From Nocardia pneumoniae NBRC 100136 (GTDB lineage Bacteria; Actinomycetota; Actinomycetes; Mycobacteriales; Mycobacteriaceae), in NCBI RefSeq assembly GCF_000308755.1, contig NZ_BAGF01000152.1, positions 310,001 through 374,000 on the forward strand: 64,000 nucleotides of DNA, read 5' to 3'. The notes beneath the pieces were generated by a model. That model ran no database searches and was not told the origin of the DNA. It saw nothing but the letters and a program-made list of their open reading frames with translations. This document shows positions 9,244-18,484 of this stretch, in pieces. Both the position numbers and the translations under genes were made by a program. Every line of letters begins with the position of its first letter. Positions within the stretch are counted from its first letter, which is position 1.

Positions 9244-9261
9244 GACTGCGGGCCTTTCCGG

Positions 9262-9834
9262 TTACTTGTCGTATTTCCGCATCACGGCGGCGTACGCCTG
9301 GGCGACCGTCGCGCTGCCGCCGAGCGTGTTGCATTCACCGTCCACGAGCGCCGCGGCGGTGTTGAACCGGCCGTCGAACTTGCTGCGCGGCTGCACCAAA
9401 TGCTGTTGCAGCAGCGCCGCCTGCTCCGGCCGCTTCATTTTCAGCCACACCGAGCACCTGGTGTCCGGGCCGCCGGATGGCGCGTCAGCGGGCGAACTGT
9501 CCGATGGGGAATTCGATGGGGAAGAGCCTCTGTTCAGCTCATCGACGATCTTGGCGACGCGCACCGTATCGTCCGCGTTCCTTTTTTTGGCCACCCTGCA
9601 GCCGGCATCGACTTTGCGTACGACCGTGGTGGGCTTCGACCCGTACCTGTGACCGGGCCGTGCCTCCAGCAGATCCCTGATGGTGGACACCCGGCCACTC
9701 AGCGTCTGGCTCGAGTACTCCGCGCAGCTGATGCTTTCCACGTCCGACGGCGCTGCCGTCGCTATGGGCGTCATGCACACCAGCATCGACAGTGCACCCC
9801 CCGCGAGAAATGCGGACGCGATCGTACGCTTCAT
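9262..9834 (-). CDS. Secreted two-domain hypothetical protein
   Basis: The 190-residue product has a classical signal peptide ending ATAAP (cleavage near residue 28). After it comes a Cys-containing helical domain (SCAEYSSQTLSGRVSTIRDL) whose cysteine spacing recalls HdeA-like secreted proteins. A Ser/Pro-rich linker and a second helical half with two cysteines follow. The ATG is well placed after GGAGGA. It is the first gene of a probable operon with the lipoprotein at 8806-9243, and a TCAA-N5-CGTAA element lies 127 bases upstream. Function is unknown. Confidence 0.7.
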   Translation of the reverse strand: MKRTIASAFLAGGALSMLVCMTPIATAAPSDVESISCAEYSSQTLSGRVSTIRDLLEARPGHRYGSKPTTVVRKVDAGCRVAKKRNADDTVRVAKIVDELNRGSSPSNSPSDSSPADAPSGGPDTRCSVWLKMKRPEQAALLQQHLVQPRSKFDGRFNTAAALVDGECNTLGGSATVAQAYAAVMRKYDK

Positions 9835-9960
9835 TGAAATAGTCCTCCGATTTGAATTGGCCGGAGCCCTGCGTTATCGGGCTCACCTGTCGTCCTCCCT
9901 GCGACGGCTCTGGCAGGCTAACCGGAGGAAATGCCACATGTCATCTTCGGACCACCGAAT

Positions 9961-9974
9961 TTACGATCATTTGA
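9961..9974 (-). promoter_or_regulatory. TCAA-N5-CGTAA element
   Basis: Read on the minus strand the site is TCAAATGATCGTAAATT. It points at the secreted-protein gene starting at 9834, 127 bases away. Confidence 0.5.
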
Positions 9975-9998
9975 GGTGCCGCCGTAATCGAATGGGTT

Positions 9999-10707
9999 TT
10001 ATCGACCGTCGCTCGAGGTCCAAGGCCGGGTCTGCGGTGGCGACGGCTGTCCGTCGGCCGGAAACTGTGGCCACTCCTCGGCCAACCGCATCACCGCGGC
10101 GGCGTTTCGCCACGCCATCAGACATCCCACCGCGCCGATCCCGAATACCAGCGCGCCCGCGCTTTTGTCCACCCACCCCTCGTTCGCATCGAACGATGCT
10201 ACCGCCAAGGCTGTGAACAGGATGAACCCCGATCGGTAATCGCTCGGCGCGCGGACGCCCTTACCGGTCCCTGACTTCCGAATCAGCTCCCGCTTCCGCA
10301 TCGCCGCCCGCCACTGCTCGGCGGTCGGTGTGGAAACCTCGGAACTGGTGCGGGCGGGCACCCGCTCGCGGATAAGCTCCGCGACCCTGTCGCCGTCAGC
10401 TATCGGCACCACCCACTGCTGGCCCGAGCCGGTCAGCCGGACCGCGGACCCCTCCGACAGCGGCAGCACGGTGCCGTGGGCAGCGGATAGACTGTGGAGG
10501 CCAGAGCGACGCACCCAACCGCCTCGCATCGAATCCCCTGTGGGACTGCCACACCGGTCCCACCGCGGCCGCGAGCTCATGCGCCTGACCAGCAATCCAC
10601 AACCGCGCCAACATCACCGACACCGCCAGGCCGAGCAGCAACACCGCCGCCGTCCAGCGCGCCGCCATCCCCGGCCCGCCGGCATCCTTTCCGCTATCCT
10701 CAGCCAC
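9999..10707 (-). pseudogene. Membrane protein gene split by a frameshift
   Basis: The 5' part, from a GTG at 10707, encodes an N-terminal helix (WTAAVLLLGLAVSVMLARLW) and continues to about GPVWQSHRGFDARR. The rest is in another frame: WVRRSGLHSLSAAHGTVLPL, then the domain around GSGQQWVVPIADGDRVAELI, and two more hydrophobic helices (about 10160-10230). Together they make a plausible three-helix protein of about 235 residues, broken between about 10490 and 10570. The 13-base unit CAGCCACTACCCG is directly repeated at 10701-10726 across the start codon. Either the gene is inactivated or there is a sequence error. Confidence 0.5.
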
Positions 10708-10747
10708 TACCCGCAGCCACTACCCGCGGGGCGGGGGTCGGAAGCCG

Positions 10748-11404
10748 CTACCGCAGTGCTTTCAGCAGCCCGCATACCTTCCACTCGCCGTCTTCCTTGA
10801 CCAGATCGTAGGTCACGGATTGGGTGTTGGAGCGGGAGCCGACTTTCACGGCGACATCGACGGTGAACTTGCCCTTGTCACTTCCATCCGGGACATCGAC
10901 GCTCTTCAACGTGGATTTCGCGTCGATCTTCGGCACACTCGTCGGCTTACCCGCGGACTGTTGCGCGTCTTCGATCTTCGCTCGATCCGCCGCGCAGAGC
11001 AGATCCTGGTTGTCCCCGCGGCCGTCCACGAATGCCTGCGCGACCTCGCGTGGGTCGCTCGACTTGCCGATTCCTCCTCCGGAGAACAGAAAATATGCCC
11101 CGACGCCGATCGCGACGAGGATGACGGCGCCACCGAGCAGCAGCGGCACAGTGGCGCTCCCGCGTCCGCCGGGCCGCGGTGGGTATTGCGTGCTATAGGG
11201 CGGTTGTTGCCCGAACTGCGGTGGCACACCATACGGCGGATTCTGCTGCGGTGCGGGGCTATACGGTTGATGCGGGGTGGCCCCATACGGACCGGGCTGC
11301 GGCTGTGCGCCATAGGGCTGCTGCGGCGGTGTTCCGCCGGGCTGCGGCGGCCATCCGCCAGGCTGATTGGCGGCGTTGGGCTCTTGCTGTGGTGGGTGCG
11401 TCAT
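10748..11404 (-). CDS. Proline-rich membrane-anchored DUF4878-like protein
   Basis: The 218-residue product has a cytoplasmic Pro/Gln/Tyr-rich N-terminus (about 1-82), one transmembrane helix (about 85-108, ATVPLLLGGAVILVAIGVGA) and an outer domain (about 115-218). That domain starts DPREVAQAFVDG and ends DLVKEDGEWKVCGLL, the pattern of DUF4878/lumazine-binding-like domains. Such proteins are common in Nocardia and Mycobacterium and have no assigned activity. The frameshifted membrane gene follows after 40 bases on the same strand, suggesting a former operon. AGGA precedes the ATG. Confidence 0.75.
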   Translation of the reverse strand: MTHPPQQEPNAANQPGGWPPQPGGTPPQQPYGAQPQPGPYGATPHQPYSPAPQQNPPYGVPPQFGQQPPYSTQYPPRPGGRGSATVPLLLGGAVILVAIGVGAYFLFSGGGIGKSSDPREVAQAFVDGRGDNQDLLCAADRAKIEDAQQSAGKPTSVPKIDAKSTLKSVDVPDGSDKGKFTVDVAVKVGSRSNTQSVTYDLVKEDGEWKVCGLLKALR

Positions 11405-11514
11405 CTACGGAGTCCTACAAGTCCTTATCTTCACAAAGCGCACATACGTCATGTCCGACGCCAACGCGATTCAATCATGTCGCGCACGGCTCGGACACCG
11501 CGCGATGTTTGTTT

Positions 11515-11528
11515 TTACATTCCATTGA
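11515..11528 (-). promoter_or_regulatory. TCAA-N5-TGTAA element
   Basis: Read on the minus strand the site is TCAATGGAATGTAAAAAC. It lies 111 bases upstream of the start of the DUF4878-like gene. Confidence 0.5.
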
Positions 11529-11637
11529 GGTTGTGAGCGCGCTGACTCATTGACTTTGCCGGTTTCGGAGCGGATCGTGAATTAGTTCGGAGCGCAACGT
11601 GTTTCCACCCACCGTGCACGCTCGCGCTGCGCGGACG

Positions 11638-12522
11638 TCAACGGCTGCGGTGTGGGCCGTCGGCGGCTTCGAGCAGCATGTGATGGCAGTCGAGCAGGAA
11701 CGCCGCCATGAGTGGGTACAGCAGGGTGGCTGCTGCGGGTGTGAATGCCAGTCGGTGATGGCCGGGTCCGACGATGAAATCCGCGCAGTGGGTGCCGTCG
11801 GTTGTGGTGACCGTCCATCGCGGGTCGAGAACGGAAAGGTTGGCGATCAGCGCGTGGGGCACGCCCGCTCCGTCGAACACCATGAAGCTCATGGACTTTC
11901 CGCTGTAGTGTTGGGCCTCGATCCGGCCGAAGTGCCGACCGTCCTGGTGATCGAGCCGCAGGACGCCGTTCGCGCGGTGAACTCGATACGTCTCGAGCCC
12001 ATTGGCCGCCTGTACCGCGTCGAGCCGGCGGCCATCGCGATGTCCTAGCCACAGCTGAGTGCCGTGCCGGTCGGTGACCTGGTCCTTGTTCGCGCGCCAC
12101 AGCAGCCGTTCGGTTCCGGTCGCGGCCTCGAATGCCGACGCCCGGCGGCGGGCTCCCAGGGATATCACCGCTACGAAGCCGAGCGCGCCGAGGGTTGCCA
12201 GGTCAGCGAGGGCAGCCCAGAACAGGCGAACCACAAGATCGGGGGTCTGATAGAGCTGGCCGGACGGACCGACGCGGACGTCGACGTGCTTGCCGATCCG
12301 GCTGCCGCCGACGCGGGGTACCTCGCCACGATGCTCTACGCCGTCGGGTGTTGTCCACATCCCCTGGCATCTGGGGTACTTGGTACCACTGGCGCATCCG
12401 GTGACATATGCCGCGACACGGGGTCCGACAGTGAAAGCCCAGACGGTTGGTGCGGCGAACCCATTGGCCATGAGCAACACGAGCCCGATTATGCCGATGG
12501 CGAGCATTCTCTTGGGATGCAT
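11638..12522 (-). CDS. Membrane protein with two N-terminal helices
   Basis: The 294-residue product has a first helix at about 5-30 (MLAIGIIGLVLLMANGF), an extracytoplasmic loop with a CASGTKYPRC motif, and a second helix at about 98-120. The large C-terminal part is mostly beta-like cytoplasmic sequence ending in a hydrophobic segment (LLYPLMAAFLLDCHHML). No family was recognised. The frame stays open far upstream of this ATG, but those residues look non-coding, so I start at the ATG at 12522. A fragment resembling its N-terminus occurs at 4922-4995. Confidence 0.65.
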   Translation of the reverse strand: MHPKRMLAIGIIGLVLLMANGFAAPTVWAFTVGPRVAAYVTGCASGTKYPRCQGMWTTPDGVEHRGEVPRVGGSRIGKHVDVRVGPSGQLYQTPDLVVRLFWAALADLATLGALGFVAVISLGARRRASAFEAATGTERLLWRANKDQVTDRHGTQLWLGHRDGRRLDAVQAANGLETYRVHRANGVLRLDHQDGRHFGRIEAQHYSGKSMSFMVFDGAGVPHALIANLSVLDPRWTVTTTDGTHCADFIVGPGHHRLAFTPAAATLLYPLMAAFLLDCHHMLLEAADGPHRSR

Positions 12523-12674
12523 ACAGGTGACATTATCCGGAATTCGTTCGGATTCCGGTCTTCGTCTGGCAACACGGAATATCGGCTCGTACGGAGCCAT
12601 TCGAAATCTTGTTGGTCTCGTCGGCATCTGGCCGAGTCGAAGGTTCCGTCCCCCGCCGCGGCTACCTCGACAGC

Positions 12675-12688
12675 TAAAGTTATCGTAA
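12675..12688 (+). promoter_or_regulatory. TCAA-N5-CGTAA element (variant)
   Basis: The site reads TAAAGTTATCGTAAAAC and ends only 14 bases before the start codon of the SUFU gene. If it is a promoter element, the transcript would be nearly leaderless. Confidence 0.4.
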
Positions 12689-12702
12689 AACTTGATAATC
12701 GG

Positions 12703-13365
12703 ATGAGTGCATCGTCGCCCGCGCCGACTACTGTTCGCTGGGTGAGTGATTCGATCGGGTGGGATGCCATCGATGGCGCGCTGCGGCAGCTGTATGGTGC
12801 TGCCGAACCTTTCCATGTGGGGACTCGGCACCCGTGGGCTCTCGGCGGCCGGGACCCCCTCGACGGAATCAGCATCTTTGCGCGGCCGGAGCCGATTCCG
12901 CATTGGCACTATATCAGCTATGGCATGTCGGAGCTGTACCACAAAGAATCATCGGATCCGGAGGTCTCGGGGTGGGGCTTCGAGTTCACCTTCCGGCTCG
13001 TCCGCCGGCCTGATGACGCCGAACCGCCGATCTGGGCGGCGAGCCTGCTGCAAAATCTGGGCCGGTATGTCTTCGATTCCGGCAAGTGGTTCGAGCCCGG
13101 CCACACCATGAAAGCCAGCGGGCCGATCGCAACCGACCATGCGGACTGCGCGATCCGTGCTCTCACCTTCACTATCGACCCAGAGCTCGGTGCAATCGGC
13201 ACACCGAACGGCAGCGTGACGTTCCTGCAGGTTGTGGGGCTGACCCTGGAGGAGTACGCGGCCGCGAAAGGCGGCGCCGCGCCCGCCCTGCTCGAGCGGC
13301 TGTCGCCTCGTCTTCCCTTGTACGTCACCGATATCGATCGCGGGTCGCTGATCAGCCCACAGTAG
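12703..13365 (+). CDS. Suppressor-of-fused (SUFU) domain protein
   Basis: The 220-residue protein carries the bacterial SUFU domain over most of its length. Hallmarks are IDGALRQLYG, the EPFHVGTRHPWALGG block, HWHYISYGMSELY, and SGWGFEFTFRL. Bacterial SUFU proteins are small cytosolic proteins often found near polymorphic toxins as immunity proteins, but many stand elsewhere without known function. Only nine bases separate it from the giant TPR gene downstream, so the two should be co-transcribed. No toxin gene was seen nearby. Confidence 0.8.
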   Translation: MSASSPAPTTVRWVSDSIGWDAIDGALRQLYGAAEPFHVGTRHPWALGGRDPLDGISIFARPEPIPHWHYISYGMSELYHKESSDPEVSGWGFEFTFRLVRRPDDAEPPIWAASLLQNLGRYVFDSGKWFEPGHTMKASGPIATDHADCAIRALTFTIDPELGAIGTPNGSVTFLQVVGLTLEEYAAAKGGAAPALLERLSPRLPLYVTDIDRGSLISPQ

Positions 13366-13374
13366 GCCGCCTCG

Positions 13375-16300
13375 ATGCCTGTCGCGGAATACCTCATGCA
13401 GCCCGATGAGTTTTCGGACGCGTTGACCTTGCTGGTGGCTGACGCGGCGTGGGCCGTGGTCCGCGATGGCGATACGCGGCAGGCGGCGGATGTTGTTGCG
13501 GTGCTGGAGCGCTGGCCGGAGCATCCGCTGGTGTCGCGGGCGGCGGCGCTGGTTACAGCCACCGCGACGTTCGCTCGGTCGGAATTGGAGCCGCTGCACC
13601 GTGCGCTGGTGCGGGCGGCCCGAGTCGCGTGGCGCGCGGATCCGAACCAGTCGGATCTGGTGGAAGTGTTGCGGTACCGGGCCGCACTGGAGCATGAGGG
13701 CGACCGCGGCCTTCTCGCCGCGGAACTGCTCACCGCGGCGATCGAATTGTGTGACGAGCCGGCGGCACAGGGACAGTCCGGGGCACAGCCACTGCTGGCC
13801 GACCTGCTGTGCGAACTGCTGGAGATGTTGTCCGAGACCGGAACGCGCGGAACGGCGGAGCACGCCGAGGTGATGGCGTGGGGTGCCAACGTCGGACACA
13901 GGTGCATAGACCTCCTGGGCGAACTGGTTCAGACCGATCGCGCCCGATATCTGCGACGGTTGGCCGGTGCCCACATGGCGGCGGCGGATTTCGTGGCGTG
14001 GCTGGATGGGGAGGCCGCCGGTGCCGATCAGTCCCGGCGCGGCGTGCGCCTGTACGAAGAGCTGGCCGAATCTGCCGGCTCGGCGGTTCTGTCCAGTCTC
14101 GACCGTGCCTGGGCGAAGCACATCGCGCTGCTGGAACGCGTCGGCGACGAAAGCGAAGTGACCAAGTGGGAGCGGCACCGCATCGAGCGGTTGCGCGCCA
14201 TGGCCGCCACCGCGGTCGATGCCGCGTCACCGAACGAGCTATCCCGTCTGATTTGGCTGTTGCGTGCGCATGAGTTGCACACCGAAGCGGTGGCCGTGTC
14301 GGCGCGGGTCGTGGAGCTGGCCGAGACGACGGCTGCCGATGGGAACGAGTCCGCGGTGCGACGGCTCGCCCGGACGATGCTGCGACACGGCGAGCATCTG
14401 CACCGTGCCGGGCGGCGGGCTGAAGCCGTGCGGATCTGGTATCGATTCCTCGAAACGCGACAGCGACTACACAGTGGCTCCGCGCGAGGCATCGAAGAAA
14501 TGGCCGGCGCCTACCACGAGATCGTCACAGTGGCACAGGAGCTCGGCGACATATCGGCGGCCGTCGAATTCGGCAACGGTGCGGTCGGTGTATGGTCCCT
14601 GCTGTCCGAGCGGGACCCGGCGCAGCTCGAGTCCCTGGTGGACGAGTTACGAGCTCAGGCGGACCGGTTGCACAAAGCCGGCCGCAGCGCCGAGGCTTCC
14701 GACGCGGCCGAGCGTGCGCTCACCCACACCCGCGACCTGGTCTCGATGGACTCGCAGCGCTATCGGCCGGATCTCAGCTGGACGCTGACCTGCGCCACCC
14801 GGATGCACCTGCGCTCCTGGCGGATACAGCAGGCGGACCTCCGTTCTGGGCAGGCGGTCGAACTGATCGAACAGTTGGCGCACGATGACCCAGGCCGCTA
14901 CACCGGGGATCTGGCCAACGCCCTGAACAACCGCGCGATGGTGCTCAACCGCTGCGAGGATTACGAGCAGGCGCGGGTGGTGTCGGCACGGTCGGTGGCG
15001 CTGTACGAGGAGATGACCACGAACGGCGCCGATCGCCCGGCCGCGCTGGCCAATGCGCTGTGTACGCGTGCGATCACCCTTCGTGAGCTGCGTGTGTTCG
15101 ATGCGGCACTGGAATGCGCCGTCCGGGCGGAGGAGATCTACGCGCGATTGGCCGACAAGGACCCGGCAACCTATTCCGCCGACCTCGCCTACGCGGTGAA
15201 CAAGCTGGCTTCGGTGCACGAGGACATGGGGAACACGGAGGCGGTGCGTGCGGCGGCGACCCGCGTGCTGGAGATCTGTGCGACGCTGGCGGAGGGCCCC
15301 GCCCGTGCCGCTCAGCGAGCATGGGCGCTGCATGTGCTGGTCCAGAATCTGTCTCGCACCGGCAGGCCGGCCGAGGCGCTGACCTATTCGACTCCGCTGC
15401 TGGAACATCGGGAACGGATGGCCGCGCAGGATCCAGCGGCTGGGGAACCGCAGCTCGCCATCGCCCTCGGCAATCATTCGGTGTGCCTGTCGGAGATCGG
15501 TCGACCTCGCCCAGCGCTCGAGTATGCGCGGCGAGCGGTGGACCTGTGGCGGCGATTGTCGGAATCCGAACCCCGCCCGCACCGCGGGCGGTTGGCCGAC
15601 GCCCTCGATAGTTACGCGACACGGTTGATGGAAGCACGTCAGTTCGAGCAGGCGGTCGACGTGTCGGCCGAGGCCGTCGAACGCTATGAGGAGCTGCTCG
15701 CAGACCACCAGGACCTGTATCTGCAGTCCGCCGCCATGTGTCTCGATAATCACGCGCTGCGGTTGGGCGAGGTCGGCCGCGACGAGGATGCTCTTGCGAC
15801 CGCGACGCGAAGTCTTGCCATCTTCGAGGAACTGGTGACTCTCGATGATGATGCTTACTGTGCCGGTTTGGGCATGAGCCTGATCAACTATGCCGTTCGG
15901 CTCAATAGCCTCGATCGCGGTGCGGAGGCCGTTGAATACACCACGCGCGCGGTTGCCCTGTTCGAGAAACTGAGGACCGCAGCGATCGGCGCCGATGCGC
16001 GGGGTCTGGTTTGGGCACTGGACAATCATTCCTATTCACTGGTGTGCGTCGGTCGCGCTGACGAGGCGGTGCTGTTCCAGGAAAGGGCGGTGCGGATCGC
16101 GGCAGCCCAAGCGGCTGACGACTGTCCATCCAGCGCGAGGCTGCTGGCCGAGGCCACCCGTAGTTTCGCGAATCGGCTCGTGGACGCCGGGCAGTGGCCG
16201 CGGGCACGCGAGCACTCGCGCATCGCGGTGCGGCTGTGGGAAGAACTGGCCGCTAGCGATTCCGAGCTGCACCTGCCCGATCTGGCCGCAGCGCTCGATG

Positions 16301-17715
16301 ACCATGCCAGGTTTTGCGGCGACCAGAACGAGTGGGCCGAGGCGGCCGGGTATGCGGAGCGCGCTGCGGCCGCGTTCGAAGAGCTGACCAGTCGGGATGC
16401 GCTGCGGTACCGGCCCCGTTGGGCTCTGGCGGTGGAATACCACGCGGTCACGCGCAGGTGGCTGGGGGAGCGCGGGTGTGCCTCAGCGGAGGTGGATCGT
16501 GCGCTGTCGATCCGGCGGGATGCCGCTGCGGAATGTCCGGAGGAGAACATTCCAAAGCTGGCCGACTCTGAGGGATGGGCCGCTCGGCTCCGGCTGCACA
16601 TCTCCGAGCCGGATCTCGCGTCCGCTCACCAGGAACGCAGCGTGGTCCTCTACACCGAGCTGATCGACAAGGGGCATGACGATCTGTTGCCGGGGCTGAT
16701 CTCCGTTCTGCACAGGTATGCGACGAGCCTCTGCGAGACCGGGTATCGCGGCCAGGCGCCGGGCGCTATCGAGGAGGCGGTCCGGCTGATTCGCCAGCAG
16801 GTCGAGACGGACCGCGCCGCACACCGATTCCGCCTGGCGGTTGTGCTACGGGATCAGTCGTGGCTGCTCGCCGAAGCCGGACAACGGGATGCCGCCGTCG
16901 CCGCGGGACGTTCGGCGCTGTCGCTGATAGAGCAGATCGCCCGGGCCGGTGATGGCGACCGCCGGTGGTATCTGGCCGACTATCGCGACTCACTGGCCTG
17001 GAGTCTGGCCGAACTGGGATGCCGGACCGAAGCCCTCGATTACACCGATCAAGCCGTGGCGCTGTGGGAGCAATTGGCGGCCGAGAATGCCGAGCCCTCA
17101 TTGGATCTGGCCTGGTCGCTGTGGCACCGCGCCCGTTGGCGGGCCGAGCTGGACGATGGGGACTCCACGGCTCTGCCCGACTCGTGGCGCGCGGTCGAGA
17201 TATATCAGCAGGTATACGGAGATCGGCCGAGCTGCGGCGAGTTCCTCGCCGGTGCCCTAGTGGATCACGCTCGGCACCTCGCGCGGGCCGGACACCACGC
17301 GGAAGCGTTGGAACTCAGTTCGCGTGCGCTGGAGCTGTGGGAGCGGTTGGCCCAGGACAAGCCCCAGGTACATCGCCCTGGCCTCGCCGATTGCCTGCGC
17401 TGGCACGCTACGCATCTGGTGCGTCTCAGCGAGCACGATGTCGCTGTCGCATGTGCTCGGCGGGCAGTGCGATTGGCCGAGGAAGCCGCCGAGCGAACAC
17501 GCCCACGCTATCTACCCGACCTGGCGGCGATCTGCCGCGAGATCGCCCTGCTGCTGCGCGACCGCGACCCGCGTGAAGCTCGCACTCTGGCAGAGCGTTC
17601 GGTCTCGCTGTACACGGAATTGGCCGACGAGGAACCCGAGGTGTTCGGTTCACGGTTGTCCGAGGCGCGGGAAACGATCGGGCAGTTTCTCGGATCGAAC
17701 AGAAATCCGAACTGA
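13375..17715 (+). CDS. Giant tetratricopeptide-repeat protein
   Basis: The 1446-residue product is almost entirely tetratricopeptide-like repeats from about residue 150 to the end. The units have a period of roughly 40-50 residues with recurring patterns such as LANALNNRAMVLNRCEDYEQ and RAVDLWRRLSESEP. No catalytic domain, signal peptide, membrane helix or DNA-binding motif was found. The protein is probably a cytosolic scaffold. Strong repetition on the DNA level is absent, so the array is old. Its gene follows the SUFU gene by nine bases. The ribosome site is weak, and translational coupling is likely. The pairing of SUFU and TPR is the main clue to function. Confidence 0.8.
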   Translation: MPVAEYLMQPDEFSDALTLLVADAAWAVVRDGDTRQAADVVAVLERWPEHPLVSRAAALVTATATFARSELEPLHRALVRAARVAWRADPNQSDLVEVLRYRAALEHEGDRGLLAAELLTAAIELCDEPAAQGQSGAQPLLADLLCELLEMLSETGTRGTAEHAEVMAWGANVGHRCIDLLGELVQTDRARYLRRLAGAHMAAADFVAWLDGEAAGADQSRRGVRLYEELAESAGSAVLSSLDRAWAKHIALLERVGDESEVTKWERHRIERLRAMAATAVDAASPNELSRLIWLLRAHELHTEAVAVSARVVELAETTAADGNESAVRRLARTMLRHGEHLHRAGRRAEAVRIWYRFLETRQRLHSGSARGIEEMAGAYHEIVTVAQELGDISAAVEFGNGAVGVWSLLSERDPAQLESLVDELRAQADRLHKAGRSAEASDAAERALTHTRDLVSMDSQRYRPDLSWTLTCATRMHLRSWRIQQADLRSGQAVELIEQLAHDDPGRYTGDLANALNNRAMVLNRCEDYEQARVVSARSVALYEEMTTNGADRPAALANALCTRAITLRELRVFDAALECAVRAEEIYARLADKDPATYSADLAYAVNKLASVHEDMGNTEAVRAAATRVLEICATLAEGPARAAQRAWALHVLVQNLSRTGRPAEALTYSTPLLEHRERMAAQDPAAGEPQLAIALGNHSVCLSEIGRPRPALEYARRAVDLWRRLSESEPRPHRGRLADALDSYATRLMEARQFEQAVDVSAEAVERYEELLADHQDLYLQSAAMCLDNHALRLGEVGRDEDALATATRSLAIFEELVTLDDDAYCAGLGMSLINYAVRLNSLDRGAEAVEYTTRAVALFEKLRTAAIGADARGLVWALDNHSYSLVCVGRADEAVLFQERAVRIAAAQAADDCPSSARLLAEATRSFANRLVDAGQWPRAREHSRIAVRLWEELAASDSELHLPDLAAALDDHARFCGDQNEWAEAAGYAERAAAAFEELTSRDALRYRPRWALAVEYHAVTRRWLGERGCASAEVDRALSIRRDAAAECPEENIPKLADSEGWAARLRLHISEPDLASAHQERSVVLYTELIDKGHDDLLPGLISVLHRYATSLCETGYRGQAPGAIEEAVRLIRQQVETDRAAHRFRLAVVLRDQSWLLAEAGQRDAAVAAGRSALSLIEQIARAGDGDRRWYLADYRDSLAWSLAELGCRTEALDYTDQAVALWEQLAAENAEPSLDLAWSLWHRARWRAELDDGDSTALPDSWRAVEIYQQVYGDRPSCGEFLAGALVDHARHLARAGHHAEALELSSRALELWERLAQDKPQVHRPGLADCLRWHATHLVRLSEHDVAVACARRAVRLAEEAAERTRPRYLPDLAAICREIALLLRDRDPREARTLAERSVSLYTELADEEPEVFGSRLSEARETIGQFLGSNRNPN

Positions 17716-17814
17716 TGACATGCGCTTGTTTTCGCGATCATGGGCTCTATGCAGTCAGCGTGGCGTCAGCTGCCGCACAAGCCGTATCGGCGGAGCGCTG
17801 CAATGGCCGATTCT

Positions 17815-17828
17815 TCAAATCTATGTAA
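17815..17828 (+). promoter_or_regulatory. TCAA-N5-TGTAA element
   Basis: The site reads TCAAATCTATGTAAAGT. It lies 65 bases upstream of the RDD-family gene and on its strand. Confidence 0.5.
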
Positions 17829-17892
17829 AGTTTTGCGAGTGCCCGGAATTTCATCATGATCGATGTCCGGTCCAGCCCGGGATCCAGGCATA

Positions 17893-18399
17893 ATGCCTCG
17901 GGTGAATGCGCCGAATCCGAGTTACAGTGGCTCCTCCAGCGGAAGCCCGCAGCCTTACCCGTATCCACCGGGGCGACCCGGACCGCAGATCTGGGTGCCG
18001 GAGGAGGCGGGTGAGGGGCGGCTGGTTCTGGCTGCGATGACGGACGGCTGCTTCGGGCTGCTGGCCGCCTTCGCGGTGGCGGTGCGCGTCCTCGGTTACA
18101 GCGCGGGCGATCTCGCGTTCGCGCCGGTGTTCCTCGCGTCCGCGCTTATGTTCTCGTTCGCCAATCACGTGTTCGGCACCTTGCTGTTCCGCGGGAGCTT
18201 AGCGAAGCTGCTCTTCGGTATGCGGGTGGTACGCGCGAAAGATGGCAAGCGGCCGGGCTTCTGGCGGACGGTGGCGCGGTGGCTCGCGGGTTTCGTGCTC
18301 CTGGCGGTGCAGGTTATGTTGGAAGAGGGCGGAGGCGTCGGTCAGGCGTGTGGCCTGCGTACTGTGCGCCGCCGCGACGAACGGCGCAGCGGCCGCTGA
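17893..18399 (+). CDS. RDD-family membrane protein
   Basis: The 168-residue product has a Pro/Tyr/Gly-rich N-terminus (about 1-35) and then three hydrophobic segments: LVLAAMTDGCFGLLAAFAVA, LAFAPVFLASALMFSFANHV and WLAGFVLLAVQVML. The segment between the last two, SLAKLLFGMRVVRAKDGKRPG, matches the RDD-family signature for the third-helix region. RDD proteins are inner-membrane proteins of poorly known function, often linked to ion or osmotic stress. A convergent terminator hairpin follows. Confidence 0.75.
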   Translation: MPRVNAPNPSYSGSSSGSPQPYPYPPGRPGPQIWVPEEAGEGRLVLAAMTDGCFGLLAAFAVAVRVLGYSAGDLAFAPVFLASALMFSFANHVFGTLLFRGSLAKLLFGMRVVRAKDGKRPGFWRTVARWLAGFVLLAVQVMLEEGGGVGQACGLRTVRRRDERRSGR

Positions 18400-18438
18400 G
18401 CGACTGCGTTTCTTCCGGCGATCGCTATTCCTGATGCC

Positions 18439-18468
18439 CGGCCCACCCGACGCGGTGCGGGTGGGCCG
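18439..18468. terminator. Convergent terminator hairpin
   Basis: CGGCCCACCCG (18439-18449) and its exact complement (18458-18468) form an 11-base stem with an eight-base loop. It lies between the converging RDD and P450 genes and can serve both strands. Confidence 0.75.
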
Positions 18469-18484
18469 ATGCGGAACGCGATGG

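Noticed and set aside
12064..12702. Long upstream extension of the SUFU gene
   Set aside because: It runs antisense to the membrane protein gene at 11638-12522, and the SUFU domain starts right after the ATG at 12703.
14647..16029. A 460-codon minus-strand frame
   Set aside because: It lies within the TPR gene on the other strand and lacks repeats or domains of its own.
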